Source of the DNA: Flammulina velutipes
Lineage: Eukaryota > Basidiomycota > Agaricomycetes > Agaricales > Physalacriaceae
NCBI GenBank assembly: GCA_011800155.1
Contig: CM022369.1
Span: 496,001-560,000 of the forward strand
Length of the DNA: 64,000 bases
Reading direction: 5' to 3'
The position numbers were made by a program, and so were the translations under genes. The notes beneath the pieces were generated by a model, which did no database searches, was not told the origin of the DNA, and saw nothing but the letters and a program-made list of their open reading frames with translations. Of the stretch, positions 1 through 12,271 are shown piece after piece (position 1 is the first letter of the stretch; every line of letters begins with the position of its first letter).

Positions 1-335
1 TCTGCTGCGAGACAGGCCACTCGGATTTTGTCCTCGCCGCCTGGCTTGAGTGTTTTGGCTTCTTCAGCAATTTCGGTGAGCAGCCACAAACGCTCGCCCT
101 TGTTGCCTTCACCGTCCTCTATCATTTTTGTAAGGGTGTGGATTTTCGTCGTTATGGACGCCATGGCTGTCGATAGCACTGCGTCGAGCTCTCGAAGGTC
201 AGCAAAGTTGCGGGATAGTTCCAGTGGGAGCGTGTCGAGAGTGTGAATGTACTCAGAGAGCAGCGACAACGTGTATGCTGTCGAGACATTGTTGGCCGCT
301 GCGTTCGCCGTTGCTGTTCTTGAGGTGGGCGGCAT
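1..335 (-). CDS. ING-family chromatin protein (5' part only)
   Basis: This is the N-terminal part of an inhibitor-of-growth (ING/Yng) protein; the gene runs off the left edge, so the PHD finger expected at the C-terminus is not visible. The start ATG is at 335. About 111 residues can be read without an intron. Residues 21-110 fit the ING N-terminal histone-binding domain: a helix with SEYIHTLDTLPLELSRNF, then a helical stretch with RELDAVL and a second one with RLWLLTEIAEEAKTLKPGGE. In known family members this helical pair dimerises and anchors the protein in histone acetyltransferase or deacetylase complexes, while the PHD finger reads H3K4me3. Which complex this one serves (NuA4, NuA3 or Rpd3) cannot be told from the fragment. 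Confidence 0.85.
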   Translation of the reverse strand, partial: MPPTSRTATANAAANNVSTAYTLSLLSEYIHTLDTLPLELSRNFADLRELDAVLSTAMASITTKIHTLTKMIEDGEGNKGERLWLLTEIAEEAKTLKPGGEDKIRVACLAA

Positions 336-621
336 CGAGAAGAGGTGGGGGTAAACAATAGAGAGGTCGATGCGTTTTGGTCCGGCCCGTCTTCCGATCC
401 ACGTCGATCAGAACTAAATTCCCACACGCGTTCATGATCAATATCTCGAGCTCATTAGCACCTGTCCCGTTCGTGCTTGGGATTTGCACAACCACTGATG
501 AGTAGTGAATACGAGCCATCATCAATTTTTCCCTACGAGGTAAGTCGCGATACAAGTCCTATCACGCGAGCGTACAGAAGAGTCCGTCTTCAAGCTTCGG
601 CTTTCAAAATAGCTACTGTAG
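336..621. other. intergenic spacer, ING promoter side
   Basis: This spacer separates the ING start from the stop of the NmrA-like gene. A minus-strand open frame crosses it but has no family features and overlaps the ING start in another frame. I see no further gene. Confidence 0.5.
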
Positions 622-1707
622 CTACAAGGACATGTCTGAAATATCATAGTCTGGAACCGGAGGGTTGGCATAAAACTTCTTCGCTTCCTCTCGAAGAATT
701 GGAAATGGAACTTCGGGATAGAGTTCTCTAGCGTCTAGTGCTCCGCGGGACAAGGCAGCAGAGAGCACGTTGTCACCACGCAAGTATATGCTATTCTGAT
801 ACTGCGATATGATTTTGACAGCTAGGTTGTCGCTTTGCGTATTGCGTTTGACTTCTTCGTCTGGAATCTGATGATGATAGTCAGTGGGATGGTTGAATAT
901 CACAAGGCCTCAAGGATAATACCCTCGGATAATCAGAGAAATCCTCTCCCGTCAACTCTGCTCCAAGGGCCCAGGTTTCTGACAAGGTTACTTCTCCGTC
1001 GTGAACGACGACAGTTTGGTTCAGTGTACGCGGGTCGGCGATAATACGGGCAACGAACAGGCCGATGGAATCCAGAGTGGAGACCAGCAGCTTCTGTTGA
1101 CGATCTCCGACGTAGTGCTTTGGGGTTAGAGGAGTATATGGCATCGAATGAGGATACGGGAACAGCTGCTGAAGCCACCATCCGACCTCAATAATGGTGT
1201 AAGGAAGGCCGAGCTCTTTGATATATTCCCGGATGTTCAATTTCTGAATACATTTAGCGTCGTTCCCATAAATCAAAGTAATAGCTTACCAAGTCGTGCA
1301 TGGCCATTACGCCTCGTGGCGCGGTTGGTCCGAAGTCAGAAGGTATAACACGGCTGACACCGACCTTCTTTGCAGCTTGGAAGAGTGGTTTCTGATCCAC
1401 CATAGCGATCACAAGGGAGAAGAGAACTTCAACGCCTTGAAGAAAGGCTTCTATCTTCTCTTGCGACTCGGAGATGTCTCCGATACGAATCTCAGCACCA
1501 GCATTCTTAAGCTCCTGATAGATAGGTTTTTTGACTGATTTTTCTCGTGCGAGAATCGCGACTCGCTGAAATTCTCGTTAGAAAACACAGACATGACGAT
1601 GACGATGACGAAGAACATACGTATTTGCCATCCTTGAGCAGGCTCTTGACAATAACACGTCCAGTATTTCCTGCACCACCGACGAGAAGCACGAGAGGTT
1701 TAGACAT
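622..1707 (-). CDS. NmrA-like / isoflavone-reductase-type NAD(P)-binding protein
   Basis: The gene encodes an atypical short-chain dehydrogenase of the NmrA/isoflavone reductase type, about 300 residues, likely cytosolic. The start at 1707 gives MSKPLVLLVGGAGNTG, whose GGAGNTG is the glycine-rich NAD(P)-binding loop right at the N-terminus. After a first intron (roughly 1567-1622) the second exon reads into RVAILAREKS and then GVEVLFSLV, VGVSRVIPSDFG and GLPYTIIEVGWW, all typical landmarks of this family. At least two more introns follow, and the protein ends at the TAG at 622. Family members are either redox enzymes acting on phenylpropanoid-like substrates or nitrogen/redox sensors (NmrA); the sequence does not decide between these. 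The first intron holds a short CGATGA tandem run. Confidence 0.85.
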
Positions 1708-1965
1708 CGTTGCAGTTGAAGGACTTATCGATCATCGCTTGACGCGCTTATAAGTGACTCAATCAAGTTGGTAAGCCATTTCCGCCCCCCTTCGGAATTT
1801 AGCAATTATTTCCCGGTTCGTCCGGAGATTGTTATATCGTAGCGAGTTCGATGTTTGACGCTCAATGCTGGTGTTATGCGCCATTCGTGGTACTGACTGA
1901 GTTAATTATCTAAATATAGATGCAAACAGATCAACATTGCCAGCCTTTCATCGTTACGCTCTCTG

Positions 1966-2364
1966 TCATAGTACGCAAACACAATCTGTCCCTCGTATCG
2001 TTGCGCTGCACAAATTTAACAGTGTCGCATCAGGAACATCGATGAATGGTTCAAGTGACATGCATGTAACTCCATGGATGTAAGAATTCGTAGGGCTGGT
2101 AAATAATCTTTGAATCACCTCATCCAGAGTTGCCTTTTTTTGGGCCATACGCCTCACATGATTAATGTTATCGCCTTCTACTGTTTTAGGGTTCGCATCT
2201 GTATAGGCCCATCCTGCAGTCCAGTATCCAGCATGGATCATGAGTTCTCTTCCAGTGGTCCTGCGGGAGAACTTCGGGAAAATGTCCAGTGCTTTAAAAG
2301 TGAGTCTCATGCTCGAGCAATCCCCCAGCAGACCATAACCCACTCTCAGGAGAAAATCTGACAT
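1966..2364 (-). CDS. hypothetical small protein (doubtful)
   Basis: This minus-strand open frame of about 133 residues begins MSDFLLRVGYGLLGD and contains a Trp/Tyr-rich piece (HAGYWTAGWAYTD) and a basic stretch (NHVRRMAQKKATLDEV). I do not recognise a family. Its ATG at 2364 lies one base from the ATG of the DUF1479 gene on the other strand, which leaves no room for separate promoters if both starts are real. An internal ATG at 2310 would ease this. It may be non-coding. Confidence 0.25.
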   Translation of the reverse strand: MSDFLLRVGYGLLGDCSSMRLTFKALDIFPKFSRRTTGRELMIHAGYWTAGWAYTDANPKTVEGDNINHVRRMAQKKATLDEVIQRLFTSPTNSYIHGVTCMSLEPFIDVPDATLLNLCSATIRGTDCVCVL

Positions 2365-2365
2365 T

Positions 2366-4160
2366 ATGTTACGCCTCTCACGTCTCCCTATCGCAGGCCA
2401 ATTGCAGCGACGATTGTTGGCAACACATGCTGCCATGTCTCGTAAACCTAAGGAAGAAGGCTCTATATCTTCGATATTCACAACTCTGGATGACAATATC
2501 TCGTCAGCAGAACTTCCTGCGCGGTTCATTGAGCTCAAGAAATCTTTGTTTCGTGAGGAACTCATCCAAAGCTGGCAGGAAGTCGTCGAAGAACTGGAGG
2601 TCGTTACTGAGAAAGTCGTCGCATTGGGTTCTGCAGTATGGCTGTTTCTCTCTTTGCTCCCATCCAGGCTGATCGAGCATGTCAGATAATTCCAAAATTC
2701 TCATACGTCGACATCCAAAATGGCCTCTCTGCTGCGCAGATAAAGGCCATTAAAGAAGCGGGCAGCGTGATCATCAGCGGTGCTGTGCCTCCAGAGGTAT
2801 GATTTTGTTACCACCATTGACTCGAATCCTAATTATAAAGTTATTAGGAGGCTCTCGAATGGAAAAGATCCATTCGTGCCTACGTTGAAGAGAACAAGCC
2901 TCGCGTGAAAGGTGAATATTTACCGTAACAATCACCTTTTCCATCCATTTTTACACGTTATAGGCTTTCCCGAAGATGATATTCAAGTCTTTGAGCTTTA
3001 TAACACAAAAGCCCAGATAGCTGCACGTACTCATCCGGCAATCCTAAACACCCAGCGCGCCCTACTGTCTTTGTGGCATTCCGAAATATCACCTCCAAAT
3101 GTAAGCCTGACAACGCCAATCTCGTACTTTGACCGTCTACGCATTCGCCATCCTGGTGACGCGAAGTTTACGTTGGGGCCTCATGTTGACGGAGGCTCTC
3201 TCGAGCGCTGGGAGGATCCTTCATTTAGGGCATTCTATGGGCATATTCTAGCAGGAGGCAGCAATTGGCGTCTGCATGATCCCTTCGATGCTGGAAAACG
3301 AATTGGAGCTGTCCAAGATCTGTACCACACACCGTAAGTTCTTTTTAGATAGGTTTTATCAGCGCTAACTTTTTGTGTAGGAATCAATGCACCATTTTTC
3401 GACCATTCCAAGGGTGGACTTCTCTATCCACCACTGGACCCGGAGAAGGAACTCTTAGACTCTTGCCCTTCTTACGCCTGTCCTCTGCATACATGCTCTT
3501 GCGACCGTTCTTTCGCCCTTCCAAAACTGGATCATTGAAAGACTGGGAAGTTGATCTGGACAGTTCAAATTTTCCCGGTTCACTCATTGGAAAGACGCAA
3601 GAGCTGAATCCCAAAACACATCCACATCTAAGGCTTGACGAGACTATGGTTCAGGTTCCGCAAGTCCAACCGGGAGACCAAGTTTACTGTACGTGACTTA
3701 TACTACAACTTTTCACGCAGCAATGCCATTTGTACTTACATGTGGCGTGATAGGGCATTGCGACGGTGTGCATGCTGTAGAATCGTTGCATCAAGGACAC
3801 GGAGACTCCTCTGTCTTGTACATTCCGGCGGTCCCTCTAACTCTGGAAAAGTATACTTTGTCATTGTTGTTATCTGACATTCACTACTAACACTTGACTA
3901 GTGCAGACTATCTTCGAGACCAGCGGATTGCATTCGAACGAGGCATACCTCCTCCGTGAGTAATGTCAGTATCCTCGTGTAACCTAACTTGACAGCTTAA
4001 CAGCGACTTCCCCGGCGGAGAGGGTGAATCTCGAAACACTGGACGTGGTTCTTCGAACGACGTGAAATCAGTCGATGCCTTGAGAGCGCTTGGCTTTGAA
4101 GCCTTCCCAAAAAGTGGAGATCACATCTACGAACAAGCAAACAAGATCCTCGGTCTTTGA
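2366..4160 (+). CDS. DUF1479 family, putative Fe(II)/2OG-type oxygenase
   Basis: This encodes a DUF1479 (YbiU-like) protein of about 480 residues, built from several exons. The double-stranded beta-helix metal site is visible: GPHVDGGS supplies the HxD pair and VYWHCDGVHAVE the distal histidine, the latter created by a splice of an intron starting at about 3690. Other family landmarks are PISYFDRLRIRHPGD and GWTSLSTTGPGEGTLRLLP. The C-terminus is EQANKILGL. The first 24 residues (MLRLSRLPIAGQLQRRLLAT...) are rich in Arg and Leu without acidic residues, like a mitochondrial presequence; a downstream ATG at 2435 (MSRKPKEEG) would give a protein without it. The substrate of this family is unknown to me, so enzymatic activity is inferred from the fold. 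Confidence 0.85.
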
Positions 4161-4370
4161 AAAGAGAATAGTGTAATCAGTTGTACTACGATGTATGTGG
4201 TCACCAGTGTCTATGTAATAAATTGAAGGTATGAGTGTATGTATTGGAGGAACGCGATGTAATGCTCGGAGAAGTGCCCAAAAATACATGAATGTGCTCT
4301 ATAGGAATAGTGATGATCGTTAGGTATATACTTATAAAGAAGCTTCTAATGGCAAATATCGGAAAGGGAA

Positions 4371-7300
4371 CTACCGTTTGGCATACCGTAAGAATCGTGA
4401 AGCAATAATAGTTGCGCCCACATTGAAGACTGAACATTTATCAGTATCGATGCATACATATACGATGAACCGAGAAACGCACCGAAAAACGCAAAGAGGA
4501 TGAACGCATTGCGCCACCTATCGCTATAGTCCATGTTCAGAGGGGTGTAGAACTCGTCACCCACAGAGTATTGACAATAACGACAGGTGTCCGTCGCATT
4601 GGGATCTTCTAGGTATCCACCAGCGTAGTCGATGAACTCATTTGCCCATGATCCGCACGTTTCGCCTGGGGGTGCTTTGAATACAGAGATTTCGTCAGGT
4701 TTGCATTCTATTGTCAGGCCACTGTGGAGTTCAAGTCAGCCCATTGCACAATGTAGGAAAAGGCAACATACTGAAGCTCAGTCGAGACCATAGCAGAGAT
4801 GGCCCAGGTGTAAGGATCCAAGTAATACAACCAACTCCTCCAGAAGGAGATCATCGTCGGATACGGAATCGTTACACCACAGAAGGTTCCGGGTACCAAC
4901 CCTAGGAAAGGATTGAACAGCACCGCGACCTGGATGCTGGGTGATATGGCAGCAATAAGCTGACCGAGCGATACACCGAACATGAAGAAAAACAAGGTGA
5001 CAAGCAACTGGAAACCAGTGCCATTTGTTCCAGCACTGCCGTTTCCGAAGCCGATGGGGAAGACCATCAGAGCCCAGTATGCGAGAGCGCACATAACGTT
5101 GTAGGGTATTTCGCCGATGAGTTGACCAATGGCGAAGACATACGGTGAGTACATGCGACTCGAGGATTCACGAACGAAGATACGACGATTTTCGATGAAC
5201 ATGGGTTCAATCTGAGACATGATGATAGAAGGCAAAACAGTGACCCAGAAACTGTAAGTATCGTTAGCATCAAAATGAATGAGAAATCCTCGACTTACAT
5301 GCTGAAAATTCGGAATTGAAGCGCGCGCACACTGTTGCCAAGCTGCAAGAAGGACAAGGACACGAATAAGGAAATAAAGGCGGCGACAAAGAGACGGGAG
5401 AAAATGTAATCCGGTTGGCGCCATAGAGATATGTTGTTACGTTGCACAACCACTTTCAACTGGTGGAAGAAGGGAGTGGCGACTAGTGAACGTCGTTAGG
5501 ATCGCGAACCGCCTAACTATCAGAAAGAACTTACATGCGCTATGTCCTTGCCTGTCTTCTATGGGAGTAGCAAGTCCCTTGGCCTTGATAGCACTGATTT
5601 CTTGCCGTACAATTTGACACTCGGGAGATTCAAGCCAAACGTCCTGCCAGTCCTTGTCGCCAACACGGGGGTTGACTCCAGCACCAATCGCTTCCAACAT
5701 ATACTCCGCAGGATTGACATTCGGTGGGCAGACTGCTCCATGGCGAGCAAAGTAATCCCGAAGAACGTGAGAATCGGAACCAATGTCACCAAAGTAAACA
5801 GTGTTTCCTCCGCGCTGCAAGAGCAGTAGACGGTCGAAGCTCTCGAACAACAGAGAGGACGGTTGATGGATCGTGCACAGGATAGCCTGTCCTTGATCTG
5901 CCAGCTTCCTGAGGAACCGCACCAAATTCCATGCACTCTGCGCATCGAGACCGGATGTGGGTTCGTCCAGGAAAAGAAGGAGTTCCGGCTTGCTGGCGAG
6001 TTCGACACCGATCGTAAGACGTTTGCGCGTTTCAACGTTGAGGGTGGCGACAAGAGCCTCGGTCATGTCTTGTAGCTCCAAAAGTTCGATGATCTCCTCG
6101 ACGTACGCATCCTTCTCCGATATGGGTGTCTCCCAAGGTTGACGAAGGTAGGCAGAGAAACGCATGGCCTCACGGACGGTCGCAGTTCCCTCGTGTACAT
6201 CCATTTGCTCAGCTAAGACCTGTGAGAAATACAAACTTGACGGGGACAGAAAAGCGTACCGTATGCAGTTCCACGGGCAAAGTCAGACGTCAAAGGTCGG
6301 CCATCGACCAGGACATCTCCAGAAATGACGCCAATGTTTTTCCGTTGAGCAAGGACATCGAGACAGGTCGTCTTGCCAGCACCACTGGCGCCCATCAGCG
6401 CAGTGAGAGTTCCTGGTTTGACGTATCCAAAGACATCATTCAGCAAGACGCGAGTTCCACCGGGGACAGGAACGGTGTAGTGGAGATTCTCCCAAGTGAA
6501 TGATTTCTTGTGCGCGAAGCTGCAAGAAACAGTATCAGCAACATTCCTATCGTCAGTTAGTTGTAGCTAACCTAGCAACAGCTTGCTCTTTGGCAATCGC
6601 GTTCTCTGCGTCCAAGGGAGCTTTGGGAGTGTTCTCGATTGCGCGAGCTTTAGCTTCCTCGTTTTCTTTCGCATGAGCAATCTTGCGTTCCTTGAGAGTG
6701 GCATTGAGCTTCTTAGTCTCATCATCTTCCTTGGTGAAAACGCTGATGCCAGCATTCCTGCCGTATTGCTGCAATAGACAGTCAGCAGCTGCCTTTGGAA
6801 GGTGACGAAGTCAACGTACCGGGAATACCTCCAATGCGACAATCTGTGATAGCTGAAACAGAACCAAGAAGGACAGTAGGATGACCAGGCAGCGCCTCCA
6901 CATGTCGGCGGTGTCGAGCGAGAATGCGGCATCGAGATAGGCCTCGCCGGTGACAATATCACTACCACTTGCGGCTCCATAGATCGTACATACTTGGAAT
7001 TCACCGAGAACGGTCCTGTTAACTTTTGTTAGTGACACTTGACGGTAGCAAGGATATTATTATTTACGGATATTTGTCCACGCCAGGACCATTTCGCGGA
7101 AGAACGTAAGCGCCATTGCATACCATCTATACAAATGTCAGTTGTCACGTCGACCCATGAAGGAGCGCTGTACCTCAATGCGGGAGAATTCATTTTCCAT
7201 AATGCCTTGCCATGCTACAGATGTGTTAGTTTTATGTTCTGAATACGCCTCCGAGTCTAGACGAACCATAGGCAATTGGGTTGATGTAGTACTACGAAAG

Positions 7301-9917
7301 ACATAAGTATTCAGGTACGCCAGACATTGACGAATCTACTCACGATCCAGAACAGCCAACGCTTCATACTATCCACAGGAAGCATGTAACCGGCGTACTC
7401 AATGCTACAAACAGTGTTAGTCTCGTCAGCGACAGCCATTCAAACAGTGACGCACAAATTGGGGATAAAGAAAGTGGCAATGCGGAATGCAACGTTGAAA
7501 TCTTGGCATAAAAGCCCAAAGGTCCTGAAAAATCCTTGCATCGCCAAGTACGCAACATAGTTGAAGAGATGGAACGTGAAGAAACCTCCCGCAGACCGGT
7601 TCAAGTTAGTCATGAAGTACACAATGATGTTGAATAAAAGAATTCGGGTGGCGGAGAACGGCAAGTCTGCGAGAGTATTTCCCAAGGCGACGGCGGCAGG
7701 ACGATACATGCTGAAGCCAGTCTGCTTTTTGAGGATAGGGCGGTTGGCCATCTGCATGGGCATCTCTCCGAATGCTTCTAGGCATGTAGTTAAGAGAGCA
7801 GCAAATATAACACTGGAAAGTCTCGTCAGAATGGCGAGACAGGTCAATGAGATGTGCATATACCCTCCGCGAGTGAAAGCACCAGCAGCAGTAAGTGGTT
7901 GACCATAGTACGCGCCTCCGATAATAAGAGCCAAAGTCTGGGAAATGATGTAAATACCACAGAAAATGGAGAAGGATTGGAGCATACTGTCGAAATTGAG
8001 AAACTGGTGTAAAGCTGGAATCTGTCCTGTGTCTTCTTCTGGAATTCTCTACGAGCCAATGCGAGAATCTGTCCGGTTATGCCAAGCGTGTAGGGACTCT
8101 TCTTCGATACACCCTTCTTCTTGTCGTCAATGACTGCAGCGCGGAATGCCTCTTGGTCCGTCTTCTCCGTAGCCGTCTGAATCTTGTACTTTTCCAGGTT
8201 AGCATGGACCTCCGATCCATATGGAGAGGACAAGAAGGCCGATTCGAGAGCCTCGGGGGAGGAAGGAACGTCACGGACGGAGAGACCTGGAGCGAACTGA
8301 CGTTCATTGGGATCTGTGCAGCCGGTTAAATAGTCGGGGGTGCTCTGCCTGGGTAGAGACTTGTATCCGAGATTCTCGAAGTAAGCGCGGGCATCCTTGG
8401 GAGGGCCAAAGTACACCTGGCGTCCTTGATCGAGTACGAGGACCTTGTCGAACAGATCGTAGATACCTGGCGTGATAGTCAGTCACTGTACTCTTTGCGG
8501 GTGACTTTGAACAAGCACACCTTCACCAGCCTGGTAGAGGGAGACAAAGGTCGTCTGACCCAGAATATCCGTCATGATGCGAAGACTCTTTGCAAAATCC
8601 AATGCAGTTGACGCGTCCAAGCCACGAGTTGAATTGTCCCAAGATTGAACACGCGCCCGGGTGGTCATCATCTCTGCGATACTGACACGTTTGCGCTCGC
8701 CACCGGATACACCGCGGACGAAGGCATCACCGACAAGGGTTTCGCGAGTGTGCGAGATGTTGAGCATCTGTAGGAGTGTATCCATGACTTCATCGTTGAA
8801 TTCCTTGCGAGATACGCCCGGAAGGCGACCGTTCGGTCCAGGCGTCTTGCTGAAGCTTGTAGTGAGTACTTAAGCACAATATGCTGGCGAGGGGCAAACG
8901 TACGTTGACAGAGCGAACTCAAGCGTCTGAGCAACAGTCAGCGTAGAGATGTGTTGATCGTCTATGATGACCGTCAGTTGAATTCGCCTAAGGGATAGAA
9001 GGATATGACTTGCCTTCTTCATTGTACACCACCTCGCCCTTATAGAACTTGGCCATTTCCGCCGCATCCATACCAGCATAAAGAACATTACCTGCGACAT
9101 TCGCGTATCCTTCGCGTTGATTAGCGATCGTTTTGAGAAAAGTCGTGCAGCCAGATCCGGGACAGCCAAGAACGAGACACATTTCTCCTGGCTTGAGGAC
9201 ACCTGATGATCTAGGAGTGAATGTCTTAGAATTGAATAAGATCGTGTAGATTTTGTTGTGGCGCACTTGTGTAAGATGGGACGCGTCGTGATCTGCTTGT
9301 TGGGTAGAAGACGCGAAATGAGACCCCACAAGAACAGGATTGGAGTCAGGAAGAAGTTGACAATCGCGTCTGTAGGACATCTGTATTAGAGTTGATTTTT
9401 TGCGAGGGTTGTGGTATAACTCACCTCCAAACGTGCCGACGTAGATCTGAGTAGGGAAATTTTAATACCAACGTAATGAACAAGGAAATCCTACTCACCT
9501 TACTGTCGGCACCACCGACAACTTCGACCTGCAAATCCTCCCAAGTAACTCCGACATGCTGACGAGTGAACGCGGATTAGAAGAAAGATTATGTGAGATA
9601 GGACAGATAGAGCGCACCTTGTGTTTAATGCCCGCACTCTGGTGAGCGTCGTTCGACGAGGAGAGGTATTCCCGGAGGTCAAAACGATCAGCCTTTTCAT
9701 CGCCGCCTTTCTCGACATCGCTCAAGGCAACACCGATGGTAGAAACCGATTTTTCCAAGTCATTGTCAAGGCCCGAGCGGATAGTAAGCTGTCGGGAGAG
9801 CTGGTTGAATTCCTCTTCAGCTTTGTAGACGTTGACGCCTTCACTGTGGGGAGGATGCGAGATGGAATTTCGTCGTTTATCGTCGTTTAAGGTGGCATCG
9901 CCAGGAGCGTCTGGCAT
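4371..9917 (-). CDS. PDR-type (ABCG) full ABC transporter
   Basis: A pleiotropic-drug-resistance transporter of roughly 1,450-1,500 residues with the reverse order NBD1-TMD1-NBD2-TMD2 and many short introns. NBD1 has the divergent Walker [13 protein letters not shown] (Cys in place of the usual Lys), signature [13 protein letters not shown] and the PDR-type [17 protein letters not shown]2 has the canonical Walker [19 protein letters not shown], Walker B and D-loop [17 protein letters not shown], but a degenerate signature, [15 protein letters not shown]. This asymmetry is known from Pdr5-like pumps. The last junction rebuilds a typical end, [18 protein letters not shown], with the stop at 4371. 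The start at 9917 ([10 protein letters not shown]) is preferred over an in-frame ATG-like start at 9977 because a TATA-like motif lies at 9981-9990. It probably sits in the plasma membrane and exports lipids, toxins or drugs; the substrate is unknown. Confidence 0.93.
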
Positions 9918-10222
9918 CGTCGCTGGCCGGAGGCTCTGGACAGGGAAAGTAGTGGACACTGTTGTGAAAAGAAACACTGCTTATAAATAGAGCCATGGTT
10001 TCCAAGAAAATCTGTTAAACGGAGCCGCCGTGACTCTAACAGACTGTATGTGGCTGCCTTGTGGCCGCCTGTGATCCGAGAAATACGTGGGGGCCGACGG
10101 TCCCTGACCAGTGACGGGAGCAAACTGTGAGTGGCGAGATACGGCGACTGCTGGTTTGACGAAAGAATCAACTAGGTTCTCATTTCCAACGTTATATAAT
10201 CATATGTTATCAATGCCGCCAT
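9918..10222. other. spacer between the SDR gene and the ABC transporter
   Basis: This spacer must carry the ABC transporter promoter. Apart from the TATA-like motif at 9981-9990 and some CGG-rich stretches around 10020-10100, I see no gene or clear regulator site. Confidence 0.5.
9981..9990 (-). promoter_or_regulatory. TATA-like box of the ABC transporter gene
   Basis: On the minus strand the sequence reads CTATTTATAA. A transcription start about 30 bp downstream would fall near 9950, upstream of the ATG at 9917 but downstream of 9977. This supports the shorter protein start. Confidence 0.45.
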
Positions 10223-11493
10223 CTACCTTAGATATTTGGCGGCGATATTGGAAACTTTATCATCCACCTTACCCAGGACAAGAATGAGCTCCTTCTATAA
10301 ATCCAAGTTAGACGGTATTTGATTGATAGACACATAATACTGACCCAGTATTCCTCTTGCAGGATCCTGCCGTCATCCCCGATGGCAAGATCGCATGGAT
10401 CAGTTATCTTTGACATCGAGATGTACTGTCCGTTCAGATCTTCGCCACCAACGGCAGCATAAACAAGTTGACGACTGCCCTCTTCCCCAGTAAAGCCAAC
10501 CAGCTTTACCATTAGCCATTCCAAGAAAGCCAGGAATCTATTGCCTTCTATAACGTTGCGACGCAGCTCGGAGGCGCAAAATCCGGGATTGACGCTAACT
10601 GACATGACCGATGGATGAGCAAGGTGCTCAGCAAATGCTCTGGTGAATATGACGTTGAGAACTAGAGCATAATTATTAGCGACGCGTAGTTTTTATATCC
10701 TCAAAACTCACGTTTGCAGAGGTTGTACCGATCAGATCTCATATGTCTGTTGAATGATGAGCAACATATATTGGCCTGAGTTGTAGACAGACTTTGGTGT
10801 GCAGTACGCCCTATCCGACAAGGTCTCAAGGATTGCCGACGAGTTGATGAGGTCTCTCTTCACCTTAGCCCAGTAATGGACATCGCTGGCGACAGTGACA
10901 AGACGAGGAGTGGTATGAAACTCGGCTGCGGTGCGCACCATGTGCGGAAGGAGCCTAAGCGCGAGGAGAGGTGAGGAGATGTTGTTTACTTGGAGACTAG
11001 TAGAAGATTAAATAACTTTCGCTGAGGAAATAGAATGATATACCATGTTTCCCATCCGTCCGATGTAACATCGTACTTGGTATTGATGACCGCGGCGTTG
11101 AGTACGAGAATATCCAACCTAAGCTCCGCTTCGTCGAACTTGTTTGCAAACGAAGACACGGATTCGAATTTAGCTAGATCGACAAGCCAGAGCTCTGCGC
11201 TTGTGTAGCCTGTCTCGACTGAGAGACCTTGAAAATAGGCTTGTTAGTAAAACGACAGTCTACTTGTGAGGAAAGGGCATACGACTGAGGGCTTCCTCTC
11301 CCCTTTCTTTACTTCGGCAGCCCAATATAAGTCTAGCGGGGCTCATAAGAGCGAAATGCTTTGTTGCTTCATATCCAAGGCCAGTGTTAGCACCGACCAC
11401 AACGACCGTCTTCCCACGAAGGTCGGCCTTCTCCACCGCGGGTGGCTTTACAAAGACTTGTTCTAGGAGAAGATCGGTAGTAGAGCGCTTCAT
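10223..11493 (-). CDS. short-chain dehydrogenase/reductase
   Basis: A classical SDR of about 330 residues, similar in layout to retinol-dehydrogenase/WWOX-like members. The N-terminal Rossmann motif is VVVVGANTGLGYEATKHFA (TGxxxGxG type: NTGLGYE), followed by LGCRSKERGEEAL, which suggests NADP(H) preference through the Arg. The usual NAG motif is LNAAV. The catalytic YxxxK pair appears as YNLCK and is only formed after removing an intron at about 10735-10785 that joins CTPK to HMRSDRYNLCK; VNPGFCASELRRN follows it as in the family. The end (KELILVLGK... IAAKYLR) needs one more splice near 10278-10329. It lies directly downstream of the PDR transporter on the same strand, so a shared detoxification role is possible but only inferred. 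Substrate unknown. Confidence 0.9.
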
Positions 11494-12271
11494 GTTGTCG
11501 TCTTAGGAAGTAGTAGTCCAGGCTGAGACCATTGCTTTTATACTAGTCATCCTACGGAATCAATTTGACAGAACAGAGCCTTTGAAACAGAGACGCGTGT
11601 ATATGCCGCAAATGAAGGTCTCACTTGACTGAGTGTGAGTAAAAGTCGAAGGCTAATGATCACGGTTGCGCGGCTGCACAATTCGGTCCATCGGTCCGGA
11701 CATGGGGACGCCACACATTATTAAGAGGTCATTTGTCATACTCCCAAGCAGCCTCTATTTATTTTTATTTTTATTTTTTTCGTGGAAGTATTGAGCCTAC
11801 AATGTGCTCATCTCATGAGGCATTGCGGCTCACTTTAAGGACCAAGGTATTAAAACCTTCGTTAAGAGGATTGTATTTATATAGGAAGTTCCACCCTAAG
11901 AAAAAGCCCTCGCTCTCCTGGTGAGTAACCAGCTTGTGTGGGACTAGAATATACAGTATTAACCAATACCGATGGCCTGTACATTTATACCCACTAAAAA
12001 CTCAGGTTGCCGTATCCAGTTACACGGCAAACTTCCTTCATCCTCTAGCAGACCAGACCAGGTGCGCAATACCGAACGCAAGCAGCCTCTTTTAGACCAA
12101 GACAAGATAAAAAAATACATTTCAGACGGAATAATATGCTACAGACAACGTTGAAAGGAACGGATCAGCAAAAGGTATGTACATGCAGTGAAGGTCATGA
12201 TCGTGATGCTACATGGTTCATCGACGTCCCTCTGTTCCCTCCGGAAAATGGCGTGGTATGTCCGAATCCTT

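Noticed and set aside
253..555. Minus-strand frame of 100 residues upstream of the ING gene
   Set aside because: It overlaps the true ING start in a different frame and has no supporting features.
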